A stretch of DNA of 64,000 nucleotides from Microcaldota archaeon (lineage in GTDB: Archaea; Micrarchaeota; Micrarchaeia; Micrarchaeales; Micrarchaeaceae): positions 1 through 64,000 of the forward strand of contig JAJZJI010000001.1 in assembly GCA_021828345.1 (NCBI GenBank), in the 5' to 3' direction. Shown one piece after another: positions 8,759 to 17,105 of the stretch. Made by a program: the position numbers and the translations under genes. Position 1 is the first letter of the stretch. Each line of letters starts with the position of its first letter. The notes beneath the pieces are model-generated. The model did not search any database. It was not told the origin of the DNA and saw nothing but the letters and a program-made list of their open reading frames with translations.

Positions 8759-9814
8759 TTAGAGCTTTTTTTGCCCTCCTATTTTATTTATATCAAAGAC
8801 CTTAACGCCTATTTTTCTTATTTTAATATCCTTTTTTATTAATGGTTTTATTAATGTGGTTGCTGTGTTTTTTATTGAATCTAGTGAATCCATATTATTC
8901 TCAAAATGTTTATTTCTTGTGACAATGTTAAAATCAGAATATTTGACTTTTATTCCGATTCCTTTAAACCAGTAATTATTATCTAAAACTTCTTTGTACA
9001 CTTCAGCTGATAATATGTCTATCATTTTTGACAGCTCGTTTATATCAAAGGTATCAACATTTAGTGTGCGTTCTCTACCTATGGACAGTCGGTCATTTTT
9101 ATCAGAGATTTTTTCATTATCAATTCCGTTTGCAAGTTCATGCAATCTCAATCCAATAGAACCAAATTTTTTAGATAGTGAAATGGGATTATACGTTGCC
9201 AAATCCCCTATTGTTTTTATGCCTAATTCAATCATGCGCAGCTCAGTTTTTGGTCCTATACCTGGTAGTTTTGATATTTTTTTATCTTTAAGAAAATCGC
9301 GAATTTCACCTTCTTTAATAATCATAAATCCATCAGGTTTGGAAGCATCGCATGCCATCTTTGCAAATACCGGTCCAAAGCTTATGCCTATAGTACATGT
9401 AAGACCTACCTCATTTTTAATGTTGTTTTTTATTTCCATTCCAAGCGCATATGATTCATCATAGTTCAATCCGATAACTTCCATTGCAGCTTCATCTACA
9501 CTCATCTGTTCAATTTTTCTATTATAATTATGTAGTAGTCGCATTATTTTATTTGAAATATCACTATAATACTTGTCATCCGATTCCAAATATATAAGAT
9601 TTGGGCATAATTTATACGCATTTGTGGTTGGCATGCCACTTCTAACGCCAAATTTTCTTGCAATATAATTGCATGTCTGTATTACGCCTCTATATTTTTC
9701 GCTCTCCTTAGATGTGCCAACTGCAAGTGGCATACTCTTAAGCTCCGGATGCCTTAGCTCTTCACATGCGGCAAAAAAATAATCCATATCAATAAAGATT
9801 ATAAGAGCCATCAT
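8759..9814 (-). CDS. dinB: DNA polymerase IV (Y family)
   Basis: Translesion DNA polymerase. The N-terminal FIDMDYFFAACEEL carries the first metal-binding Asp and the Tyr/Phe steric gate; QMSVDEAAMEV carries the second catalytic Asp-Glu pair; PGIGPKTELRM is the helix-hairpin-helix thumb; the little-finger domain follows from about residue 235. Length (351) is normal. ATG 9811 is an equally good start. It is convergent with trxB, 13 nt apart. The extreme C-terminus (DINKIGGQKKL) has no clear PCNA-binding box. Confidence 0.94.
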   Translation of the reverse strand: MMALIIFIDMDYFFAACEELRHPELKSMPLAVGTSKESEKYRGVIQTCNYIARKFGVRSGMPTTNAYKLCPNLIYLESDDKYYSDISNKIMRLLHNYNRKIEQMSVDEAAMEVIGLNYDESYALGMEIKNNIKNEVGLTCTIGISFGPVFAKMACDASKPDGFMIIKEGEIRDFLKDKKISKLPGIGPKTELRMIELGIKTIGDLATYNPISLSKKFGSIGLRLHELANGIDNEKISDKNDRLSIGRERTLNVDTFDINELSKMIDILSAEVYKEVLDNNYWFKGIGIKVKYSDFNIVTRNKHFENNMDSLDSIKNTATTLIKPLIKKDIKIRKIGVKVFDINKIGGQKKL

Positions 9815-9890
9815 ACCAACTATTAACTACAAATAATTGATAATAAAAGCCTATATACATCTTTACAACAATAATTGGATTGTGGTAAAT

Positions 9891-10712
9891 ATGCGTGAAC
9901 CCGCATTTAATGGGAGTTTTTATCCATCAAACAAAGTTGAGTTATCAAATATGATTGATTCATATATTATTAATGTAGCCGATTTTGTTGATAAGATAGG
10001 CGTATACATTATTCCGCATGCAGGGTATGTTTATTCTGGCATTACTGCAGGATTTGCATACGCAAATATGAAAGCTGGTAATTTTTATAAGCAAGCTGAC
10101 ACCGTAATTATATTAGGTCCAAATCATACGGGTATAGGAACGGACGTATCAATATCTAAAACCGATTGGTCTATGCCAAATGGTATATTTAAAACAGATA
10201 AAATATTTGTGGATCAAATTATATCAAATTCTAAAATAATAGAAGTAAATGAGGCTGCGCATATGGGGGAGCATTCGATAGAGGTGCAGCTTCCATTTAT
10301 AGATAAAATAGGTGGCATAAAAAAGAAATTTGTTTTTATATGCATGGCGAATTCAGATATTAACTCATGCATTGATGTCTCAAAGTCAATAATAAAATCC
10401 GAGGAATCGCTATCACGAAAATCTATTATAATAGCATCATCTGATTTTAATCATTATGAAAATGTTAAAGAGACAAAGTTAAAGGATAAGGCGCTGTTTA
10501 AAAATATATCAAATATTGATTATGAATCATTCAATGCGAACGTGAAAAAGTTAAATAGCAGCGCATGTGGATACGGACCTATAACCGTTGCTGAATATAT
10601 CGCAAAAAAACGAGGAGCAAAGCATGGCATACTTCTCAATTACTCGAATTCTGCAAATGTGACAAAAGACTACGATCATCTTGTATCATATGCATCTTGG
10701 AAATTCGAATAA
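9891..10712 (+). CDS. MEMO1 family protein (AmmeMemoRadiSam protein B)
   Basis: MEMO-like protein related to class III extradiol dioxygenases. The start at ATG 9891 gives the conserved MREPAFNGSFYPS N-terminus. Conserved histidine-bearing blocks include IIPHAGYVYSG, LGPNHTG, GEHSIEVQLPF and SSDFNHYE. Its biochemical role in archaea is not settled; it usually travels with AMMECR1 and radical SAM partners, neither seen here. The pattern is full length (273 residues) and intact. Confidence 0.9.
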   Translation: MREPAFNGSFYPSNKVELSNMIDSYIINVADFVDKIGVYIIPHAGYVYSGITAGFAYANMKAGNFYKQADTVIILGPNHTGIGTDVSISKTDWSMPNGIFKTDKIFVDQIISNSKIIEVNEAAHMGEHSIEVQLPFIDKIGGIKKKFVFICMANSDINSCIDVSKSIIKSEESLSRKSIIIASSDFNHYENVKETKLKDKALFKNISNIDYESFNANVKKLNSSACGYGPITVAEYIAKKRGAKHGILLNYSNSANVTKDYDHLVSYASWKFE

Positions 10713-10717
10713 CTATT

Positions 10718-11170
10718 TTATTTAAGCTCTTTTAATGCATTTATTATCTCATTTACATGTGTTTTCGGATTTACCTTTTCGAATGCTTTAACTACAACAC
10801 CATTTTTTAATATATACGTATTTCTCAATGTTCCAACGCCAAATATCCCTCTATCTCCGTATGATTCGTAAGCCTTTATGGTTGTACTGTTTGTATCAGA
10901 TAAGAGCATGAACTTCAAATCGCACTTATTTGTGAATTTTTCATGAGATTTAATATCATCATTGCTAATGCCAATCACGTTTGCGTCCATTTTTTTAAGC
11001 GCATCTAAGTTTTTATTGAATTCATTTGCCTCTATAGTACATCCCGGAGTCAAATCTCTTGGGTAAAAATATACAATCAAATATTTGCTCTTGAAATCTT
11101 TCAAACTATGTTTTTTATTATCCATTCCATCTAACAAAAAATCCGGTGCTTTTTTTCCTATTTCTAACAT
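10718..11170 (-). CDS. bcp: peroxiredoxin, bacterioferritin comigratory protein (BCP/PrxQ) type
   Basis: Thiol peroxidase reducing H2O2 and organic hydroperoxides. The peroxidatic Cys44 sits in the motif YPRDLTPGCTIEANEF. There is no cysteine five residues later, so it is a 1-Cys or atypical BCP; Cys84 in NKCDLKF is a possible resolving cysteine. The conserved Arg is in TLRNTYIL. 150 residues, intact. Reduction by thioredoxin and the TrxR at 7.8 kb is the likely route. Confidence 0.94.
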   Translation of the reverse strand: MLEIGKKAPDFLLDGMDNKKHSLKDFKSKYLIVYFYPRDLTPGCTIEANEFNKNLDALKKMDANVIGISNDDIKSHEKFTNKCDLKFMLLSDTNSTTIKAYESYGDRGIFGVGTLRNTYILKNGVVVKAFEKVNPKTHVNEIINALKELK

Positions 11171-11187
11171 ACTACCACAATATAAAT

Positions 11188-11580
11188 TTAATTCTTAGAC
11201 TTATCTCCAAGTGCAGCTCCCAAAATTGCCCCTATAACGACCAAAACAATTTCATAAAAACCTAATATTGATCCTATTAATGCAAGTATACTAACACCAG
11301 TTATTGTTCCGAAGATTTTTGTGTGGTTTGTGTAAATATATGGATATGCTACCAATGATATCACCATCCATACTATAATGGTAAATATTATTGCTGATAC
11401 AAGGCTTGCTATAATGCCACGTTTTACCTCTTTTGAAAGATATCCTATTATTATTCCTGCAAAGAATGGACCAACTATTGGAATTACACCAGGTACAAAA
11501 AGCAGCATAATTCCTATCAGTACTATAAGAACCATGCTATATTCTTTATGTTTGTGCCTATTGTTAATGGCCTTTAGCAT
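11188..11580 (-). CDS. small polytopic membrane protein (DUF5518-like)
   Basis: A 130-residue protein with about four hydrophobic helices (VLIVLIGIMLLFVPG, PFFAGIIIGYL, IIASLVSAIIFTIIVWMV, and Gly/Ala-rich C-terminal helices ending LGAALGDKSKN). The Gly-rich PFFAGIIIGY segment resembles archaeal DUF5518-type proteins, of unknown function. The start is supported by GTGAT 3 nt upstream. It lies 17 nt upstream of the peroxiredoxin on the same strand and is likely co-transcribed. Confidence 0.65.
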   Translation of the reverse strand: MLKAINNRHKHKEYSMVLIVLIGIMLLFVPGVIPIVGPFFAGIIIGYLSKEVKRGIIASLVSAIIFTIIVWMVISLVAYPYIYTNHTKIFGTITGVSILALIGSILGFYEIVLVVIGAILGAALGDKSKN

Positions 11581-11674
11581 AATATCACAATAATTAGTTA
11601 GTATAGATATTAATAAATACTATAACGACAATCTAATATACTATATTCTGCTATTTGTAAGAAAAGTGCGTGCA

Positions 11675-12367
11675 ATGCAATTTGACATAAAAGGCATATT
11701 TAAGAAAAAGAAGAGCGCTCCATTAATTGACATAAGTAGCGTTAATATAATGTGGAATAATACCTTTCATACACTGCAAGGGTTAAAAACGCTTGAGGAT
11801 CAATTTGAGATAAAAGTACCATTCGCAAATAATAATGCTGTGAATGAGCTTGTAAAGAGTATATTTAAGGAGGGAAAAGGAGAGGTAATAACAATAAAGG
11901 GTATATCGGTATATAAACCGTTTGAATTAATATCAATAGTTCCAAGTCTTCCATTAAGTGTAAATCCAAATCAGAAAGTCGAATTTACTATAAAATTAAG
12001 TGGTCCAAAACAAAATTATTCTGGTCCTCTCTCAATAAAACTTGTTCCAGAAGAACATGAACATGTAAAAATAGAAATAAATAAAACCAGAATTATATAC
12101 AAGGGTAAATCTACAGATATTGATAAATCGGAGATGATAATAACACTAGCGAAAGGGCAGATATTTAAAAATACGGTCCAGATGTATAAGGCGCTAAGTT
12201 TTGGCGATACCGTATCAAATATAAGACTTAATGAGCCATTTAAATTAATAAGTACGGATCCTAAATTGCCATTTAAAATAGATGATGGTAATAGTTATCT
12301 GACAACATTTTACATAACGGCTCCAGATTCAAACTATGCAGGTCCATTAGAAATAACCGTTTTGTAA
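11675..12367 (+). CDS. hypothetical protein with two related beta domains
   Basis: Unrecognised soluble protein of about 230 residues. It contains two related units: one with ISIVPSLPLSVNPNQ then SGPKQNYSGPLSIKLV, another with LISTDPKLPFKIDDG then APDSNYAGPLEITVL, suggesting an internal duplication of an approximately 95-residue beta-sandwich. Each unit pairs a PxLP motif with an NYxGPLxI strand at the end. No signal peptide or membrane segment. GTG 11666 is an alternative start. Confidence 0.65.
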   Translation: MQFDIKGIFKKKKSAPLIDISSVNIMWNNTFHTLQGLKTLEDQFEIKVPFANNNAVNELVKSIFKEGKGEVITIKGISVYKPFELISIVPSLPLSVNPNQKVEFTIKLSGPKQNYSGPLSIKLVPEEHEHVKIEINKTRIIYKGKSTDIDKSEMIITLAKGQIFKNTVQMYKALSFGDTVSNIRLNEPFKLISTDPKLPFKIDDGNSYLTTFYITAPDSNYAGPLEITVL

Positions 12368-12405
12368 AATTATTGTTTTTATAATCATATAAATATCGTG
12401 ATAAA

Positions 12406-12864
12406 ATGTCGAAAATAAAAAGTACGTTTTATTCAAATCAAAGGGATAACTCTCTTTTTAATAAGGTTGTTGAAATGGTTGCCATTGGTCTTGTAGATCC
12501 TTCAAGCTTATCAAATGAATACATTAAACGAATAATCTCAAGTCCAGAATTATTAAAGAAGAAAAGTTATAATGATCATAATATCGGATATCTATTTGCG
12601 ATATCTGAATCTGAAGATATACAGCGCAGACTTCTTGAAAATTTGGAAATTAGAAGCATTAGGGTAACAAATGATGGAAGAAGTATGGCGCATGCGATTG
12701 CACAAAATCCCGCATCTGAGCGTATACGACTCATTATACTATCGGATGTCAAATTAAATTCTATAAAAGATGATAATGGGCGCACAGTACTATCGATGCT
12801 TAGAAACATGTCGGCATACGAAACAGATGTTAAAAAATTGCTTAGAATTGAACGTAATGAGTAA
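12406..12864 (+). CDS. hypothetical protein with degenerate ankyrin-like repeats
   Basis: A 152-residue predicted all-helical protein. The segment from about 95 to 140 (NDGRSMAHAIAQNPASERI, then DDNGRTVLSMLRNM) has the DxxGRTxLxxA-like spacing of ankyrin repeats, about 34 residues apart. It could be a small protein-interaction scaffold. No enzyme motif is visible, and neighbours give no functional hint. Confidence 0.6.
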   Translation: MSKIKSTFYSNQRDNSLFNKVVEMVAIGLVDPSSLSNEYIKRIISSPELLKKKSYNDHNIGYLFAISESEDIQRRLLENLEIRSIRVTNDGRSMAHAIAQNPASERIRLIILSDVKLNSIKDDNGRTVLSMLRNMSAYETDVKKLLRIERNE

Positions 12865-13014
12865 TACTGCAAAATTGCCCTGTTAATATAAATAGCAGGA
12901 ATTTTGTACTTTAAACTTATTTTTTAAGTGAATACGACATTAAGCAGTATACACAGAAAAACATAAAAAGTGGTTTGTTCAACAAATAAGCGGATTTGTC
13001 CAGCTGGTAATTAT

Positions 13015-13554
13015 TTGAATAAAATAATCGGCATAACGGGTTTTGGGTCTTCAGGAAAGAGCACACTTTTAAAGCATATAAGCAATGAGCTAAATATCGA
13101 ACAGTTTAGTTTAGGGGACTATCAAAGGAGTAAATTTGCTAAATATGGTACCCCAATAAATTATCATAATAAACTTGGGTTAAATGTCACATATTATGGG
13201 TTATGGGAAGAATATTTAGAGCAAATATCAAAACTTAACAGGAGTAATGGTATTATAATTGATGGTATATATACGAGCAGATTTATTGATCTGGTCGCAG
13301 AGCGTATGGGAAATGTAGAACCTTATATAATAAATGTATGTGCTCCAACGAATCTTAGGATACGTTTTTTTTCAGATAAAATTGGATTAAATTGGATCGA
13401 AGCGGAAAAACAGCTTTTTCAATTGGATAAACTAAAAATGAATGTTGGTATAATAGACGTAATACGCAGATCCAATTGTATTCTAAATAACAATTCTGAC
13501 ATAAAAGATTTTTTAAGGCGTGGGGAGGATTTGGTTAAATTTGTATTGCAGTGA
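13015..13554 (+). CDS. P-loop nucleotide/dephospho-CoA kinase-like protein
   Basis: P-loop kinase of the dephospho-CoA kinase/NMP-kinase type. With TTG 13015 as start, the Walker A GFGSSGKST falls at residues 8-16, as usual for the group; a GTG at 12970 would add 15 residues. Later segments IIIDGIYTSR and VCAPTNLRIRFF match the hydrophobic-strand and LID-type regions of CoaE-like kinases. At about 180 residues it is a single domain. The substrate is uncertain; archaeal dephospho-CoA kinases belong to another family, so CoA synthesis should not be assumed. Confidence 0.72.
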   Translation: MNKIIGITGFGSSGKSTLLKHISNELNIEQFSLGDYQRSKFAKYGTPINYHNKLGLNVTYYGLWEEYLEQISKLNRSNGIIIDGIYTSRFIDLVAERMGNVEPYIINVCAPTNLRIRFFSDKIGLNWIEAEKQLFQLDKLKMNVGIIDVIRRSNCILNNNSDIKDFLRRGEDLVKFVLQ

Positions 13555-13558
13555 GTAG

Positions 13559-14211
13559 TTGAATGGTTTAAAAAAATTATTTTCCGATACTTTGACTAGA
13601 TATAAAATAGAATCTGCAGTAAAAAATTTTTTAATTAAATATTGCGATAAAAATGGCGTTTATGACTTTGGTGCAGTAAGGCGTTATTCATATGCAAGAT
13701 ACTTTAAAAAATATAAACTAGTGAATATAGATAAGACTGAAAATCCAGATTTTTTAGCTAATATACAAGCACTTTCTTTTAAAAATAGTTCAATAGGCAA
13801 TATAATGTGCATCGCTCTTTTAGAACATGTACAAAATCCCGATTTGGCGGTGTAGGAGCTTGGTAGGGTAATGAAGCCACAGTCTAAAGGGTTTATATGG
13901 GTTCCATTTTATTGGAGAGAGCATAACTATCCAATAGATAATTGCCGTTATACCACTCAGGGGCTTTCAAGATTATTCGAACGTAATAATTTTAAAATAC
14001 TTGATGTCGATATGAAAAGCTATAATGGGTTATTTTTGTAGCCTCACATAATGTGAGATTTTTATCAAATAATCCACACAAATGTTCAAAATTTAATCCA
14101 CTAATATATCTGCATGCACTATTATGTGTTCTTTCGCGTTTTGATGATATATTTAATTTAAGATATAATAATGTATATAATGGATTTAATTTGATAGTTG
14201 AGAAAAAGTGA
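13559..14211 (+). pseudogene. SAM-dependent methyltransferase (type 11), disrupted
   Basis: Remnant of a class I methyltransferase. The first part (13559-13855) includes KNSSIGNIMCIALLEHVQNP, the late-strand EHV motif of type-11 methyltransferases. It ends at an in-frame TAG (13853-13855), after which the same frame continues as ELGRVMKPQSKGFIWVPFY, the conserved proline/glycine-rich loop, up to a second TAG near 14039. A -1 or +2 shift there restores a further coding-like stretch ending at TGA 14209-14211. The usual N-terminal SAM-binding GxGxG motif is also missing or degraded. At least two lesions point to a decayed gene. Confidence 0.7.
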
Positions 14212-14215
14212 TTGT

Positions 14216-14731
14216 ATGGAAATAAAAGAGGAGATGGTGGATGTGGTAGATGAGAATGATATGGTAGTTGGCAGTGCGCCAAGAAAGGGCATACATAAAA
14301 CTGATAAGCTGCACAGGTCTGTACACATATTTCTTATTAACAGTTCCGGAAGGATATGGCTTGAAAAAAGAGCGGAAAATACAGATACGTTTCCTGGGTA
14401 CTATAACTCATCTGCTGCGGGGCACGTATCTTCTGGAGAAAGTTATGAAGAAGGTGCATTACGTGAAATAGAAGAGGAGCTTGGCATAAAAAATGCAAAT
14501 ATAAAAAAGATGCATAAATTAGCGGCATCAAAGGAAACCTCAAATGAATTTGTCACATTCTTTATAGTGCACTCCGATGAGAAACCTACAATAAACAAAG
14601 ATGCCACTGACGCGCTAAATAGCTATTCTATAAAAGAAATAGATGAAATGATTGCAAAGGGGAATAAATTTGTCCCAATATTTATGAAATTATATAATTG
14701 GCATAAAATAAATGCAGCGAATTCTCATTGA
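14216..14731 (+). CDS. Nudix hydrolase, IPP isomerase-like
   Basis: Nudix-fold enzyme with the box G-x5-E-x7-REIEEELGI (GHVSSGESYEEGALREIEEELGI, residues about 67-89). The N-terminal EMVDVVDENDMVVG followed by HRSVHIFLIN places it with the type-1 isopentenyl-diphosphate isomerase/YfcD-like branch. ATG 14216 is used because it gives the conventional MEIKEEMVDVV start. Whether it is a true IPP isomerase or a house-cleaning nucleotide hydrolase cannot be decided. It overlaps the convergent gene at 14725 by 7 nt. Confidence 0.85.
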   Translation: MEIKEEMVDVVDENDMVVGSAPRKGIHKTDKLHRSVHIFLINSSGRIWLEKRAENTDTFPGYYNSSAAGHVSSGESYEEGALREIEEELGIKNANIKKMHKLAASKETSNEFVTFFIVHSDEKPTINKDATDALNSYSIKEIDEMIAKGNKFVPIFMKLYNWHKINAANSH

Positions 14732-15903
14732 TTTAATTTGTCTATATTTTTAATATAATCTTCCAACTCGTTTGGATTTATATTAAATGCTATAGTTAAA
14801 TCTTCCGCTTCGCTTATCTTGACTTCATCTAGCAGCGTTTTGATTGTTTTTAATACTAATGGTTTAAATGTACATAAATTCTCTATGCTTAACTGGAAAG
14901 CAGATGCCAATTCACATGCGTAGGTATGTGAGCTATTATTTAGCAATTCTTTTTTTATTTTAGGCAAAACTAATTGTTTTACATCATTTTCTGATATAAA
15001 AAATTTTAACGTTAGGTCTTTAGCAGTATTTACGTTATTTGACTCTATAAACTTTTTTATATGATTTAAGATATCTTCTCTAATTTCGGATTTTTTGATC
15101 TTAAAATGTTTCATAAAATCCATTGCAAAACTTATACTCCTATTGCTTATACACTCATTTACGACCTCAATTACATATAGTTTGAATTCTTCACATTCAG
15201 ATTTTTTGAAATGGAATGCGTCTGCTACTAAAGGCATATGCACATACGAATTATTTGTCATCAAATATCTTAAATGCTCTATAACTTTTGGTCTGAAGCG
15301 ATCGAATTTTTTATAATCAATTTCAAATGTTTTTATTATAAATGCGGCGTCTATTATCTCATCTTTTTCTATTAATATATTAATTTGGTCATATAATTTT
15401 TCTTCAAATTTCTTTTTGAATTCAAATGGTGGATTAAAATTAACAATTAGTGTTGCGGCCTTTATTGGTTCATGTGTCATTATTAAATTTGCCGTCCATT
15501 TTTCAATTGAAGGCATAAGTTGAAATAAGCTTAAATGAAATTCATGTGCTACTTTTGCTGCATTTTCAAAATCCCCTTCTAATATAAGCCTATCTATTCC
15601 TTCTAAAATATATTTTGATTGGTCCTCATATGTTAAATTTATATTAAACATATGCACTGCAAGCTCCGCCCTACTTATATGTCTTTTTGCGATTAGCTGC
15701 GCAATTCCATTAAGAACCGGTTTTATAACATCTCTTTCATTTAAGCATGTTGTTTGCATTAGATAATGTGCATATTGCACCTCTCCATTAGCAATTAAAT
15801 AACCAATTTTATCAAGTTTACTATCATTTCTTATCATGCTTGAAAGCGATGCATTTACTTCCTTTCTTGTATATGGGTATGGTATGTTTTTTTGATGGTC
15901 CAT
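14725..15903 (-). CDS. alpha-solenoid repeat protein, function unknown
   Basis: A 392-residue, apparently all-helical protein built from about nine units of 37-40 residues. The recurrent pattern is A-x2-L(A/T)-x2-F-x-I/L then a polar turn and I-x3-L, as in AKDLTLKFFISENDV, ACELASAFQLSIENL and AEDLTIAFNINPNEL. This looks like a TPR/PPR/HEAT-like solenoid used to bind protein or RNA. The start at 15903 lies 7 nt after the rfcS stop (a longer start at 15933 would overlap rfcS), so it is coupled to the clamp loader. No named family recognised. Confidence 0.7.
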   Translation of the reverse strand: MDHQKNIPYPYTRKEVNASLSSMIRNDSKLDKIGYLIANGEVQYAHYLMQTTCLNERDVIKPVLNGIAQLIAKRHISRAELAVHMFNINLTYEDQSKYILEGIDRLILEGDFENAAKVAHEFHLSLFQLMPSIEKWTANLIMTHEPIKAATLIVNFNPPFEFKKKFEEKLYDQINILIEKDEIIDAAFIIKTFEIDYKKFDRFRPKVIEHLRYLMTNNSYVHMPLVADAFHFKKSECEEFKLYVIEVVNECISNRSISFAMDFMKHFKIKKSEIREDILNHIKKFIESNNVNTAKDLTLKFFISENDVKQLVLPKIKKELLNNSSHTYACELASAFQLSIENLCTFKPLVLKTIKTLLDEVKISEAEDLTIAFNINPNELEDYIKNIDKLNQ

Positions 15904-15910
15904 AAAATCA

Positions 15911-16879
15911 TTAGTCTTTTTTGGACGCCACAAGGGCGATGTTTGCTATCATAGATTCTAGTTGTATGCGTTCATTTGCACCTGCAACTATCCTATAATT
16001 GGTTTCGCCAAATTCAGATATTGCCTTTAATTTTATGCGCTCGTCTATATCCATGTTCTGGATCTCTTTATAGCATTGAAGTAAAACGTCCTCTCCACTC
16101 ATCCCATGGCGCAATATCAAACTTTCGAGTTCGGTTCTGGCAGCAACAAAATTTCCAGAAACAGCATATCTTAGCATTGCAGTTATCTCTTTTGGTCTTG
16201 CTTTTGCAGCAATCTCATATACATTTGCCTCCTTTATTTCATTGCTATGCATTGCGCATCCTTGCATAATATTGGTTAATTTTCTCATGTCTCCGTCGCT
16301 TACGTATATGAGCGCCTCTATTGCTTTTTCATCAATTGTTAATGATTCTTCATCAACTATTTTTTTAATATAGTTGACCATGTCATTCTCTTTTAATGAT
16401 TTGAACCTAAAAACAACGCATCTGCTCTGTATAGGTTCTATTATTTTACTTGCATAATTTGCGCTTAATATAAAACGTGTTTCAGAAGAGAATTTTTCCA
16501 TTGTCCTTCTGAGCGCATGCTGCGCATCAGCAGTTAGTGAGTCCGCCTCATCTAAAAATATTATTTTTATAGGAACATCAGCTATTGAGATGGTTTTTGC
16601 AAACTCTTTTACCTCACCTCGTATAACATCAATTCCACGCGAGTCGCTTGCATTGAGTTCTTTGAATGCTCCTGCAAAACTGCCCTTATATAGGTCATTT
16701 GCCATTGCTATTGCGCATGTAGTCTTTCCTATGCCTGCTGTGCCTGCAAATATCATATTTGGAAAATTGCCTCTGCTAACAAATGATTTAAGTCTATTGA
16801 CTATTAGTTCTTGCCCTATAACATCATCTAGCCTTTTAGGTCTATACTTTTCTGTCCAAGGCAAATCCGGCATCTGCAT
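15911..16879 (-). CDS. rfcS: replication factor C small subunit
   Basis: AAA+ clamp-loader subunit that loads PCNA on primed DNA. It has the RFC-specific N-terminus PWTEKYRPKRLDDVIGQ, Walker A GTAGIGKTTCAI, Walker B IIFLDEADSLT (DEAD box), the arginine-finger SRC motif and the C-terminal collar. Length (322) is typical. ATG 16879 is preferred because GTGAT sits 4 nt upstream. The large subunit is not in the window. Confidence 0.96.
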   Translation of the reverse strand: MQMPDLPWTEKYRPKRLDDVIGQELIVNRLKSFVSRGNFPNMIFAGTAGIGKTTCAIAMANDLYKGSFAGAFKELNASDSRGIDVIRGEVKEFAKTISIADVPIKIIFLDEADSLTADAQHALRRTMEKFSSETRFILSANYASKIIEPIQSRCVVFRFKSLKENDMVNYIKKIVDEESLTIDEKAIEALIYVSDGDMRKLTNIMQGCAMHSNEIKEANVYEIAAKARPKEITAMLRYAVSGNFVAARTELESLILRHGMSGEDVLLQCYKEIQNMDIDERIKLKAISEFGETNYRIVAGANERIQLESMIANIALVASKKD

Positions 16880-16974
16880 AAAAATCACTTAATTTAACAA
16901 TAACAAGCAGTAATTAATTATTTGCTAAACATATTTATTAACTTTCGTTATAAATTCTATGTAATATTGGGCAT

Positions 16975-17047
16975 GGGGAGCTACGCTAACCTGGTAGACT
17001 GCCAGCTTTGGGAGCTGGTAATCTGAGTTCAAATCTCAGGCTCCCCA
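16975..17047 (+). tRNA. tRNA-Pro (TGG)
   Basis: 73-nt cloverleaf: acceptor GGGGAGC pairs with GCTCCCC, followed by discriminator A (17047). Anticodon stem CCAGC/GCTGG encloses loop TTTGGGA, giving anticodon TGG. The T-arm has GAG TTCAAAT CTC. No intron and no encoded CCA. An AT-rich promoter-like tract (TATTTATTAAC) lies about 40 nt upstream. Confidence 0.95.
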
Positions 17048-17105
17048 TTTAAAAGATATTAAGATATTAGTATAGTAAATCGATGCAAAAACTACTGGTG
17101 ATGGT

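Noticed and set aside
13853..13855. TAG read as pyrrolysine or another amino acid
   Set aside because: TAG is used as the terminator of many intact genes here and no recoding machinery is visible; nonsense mutation is simpler.
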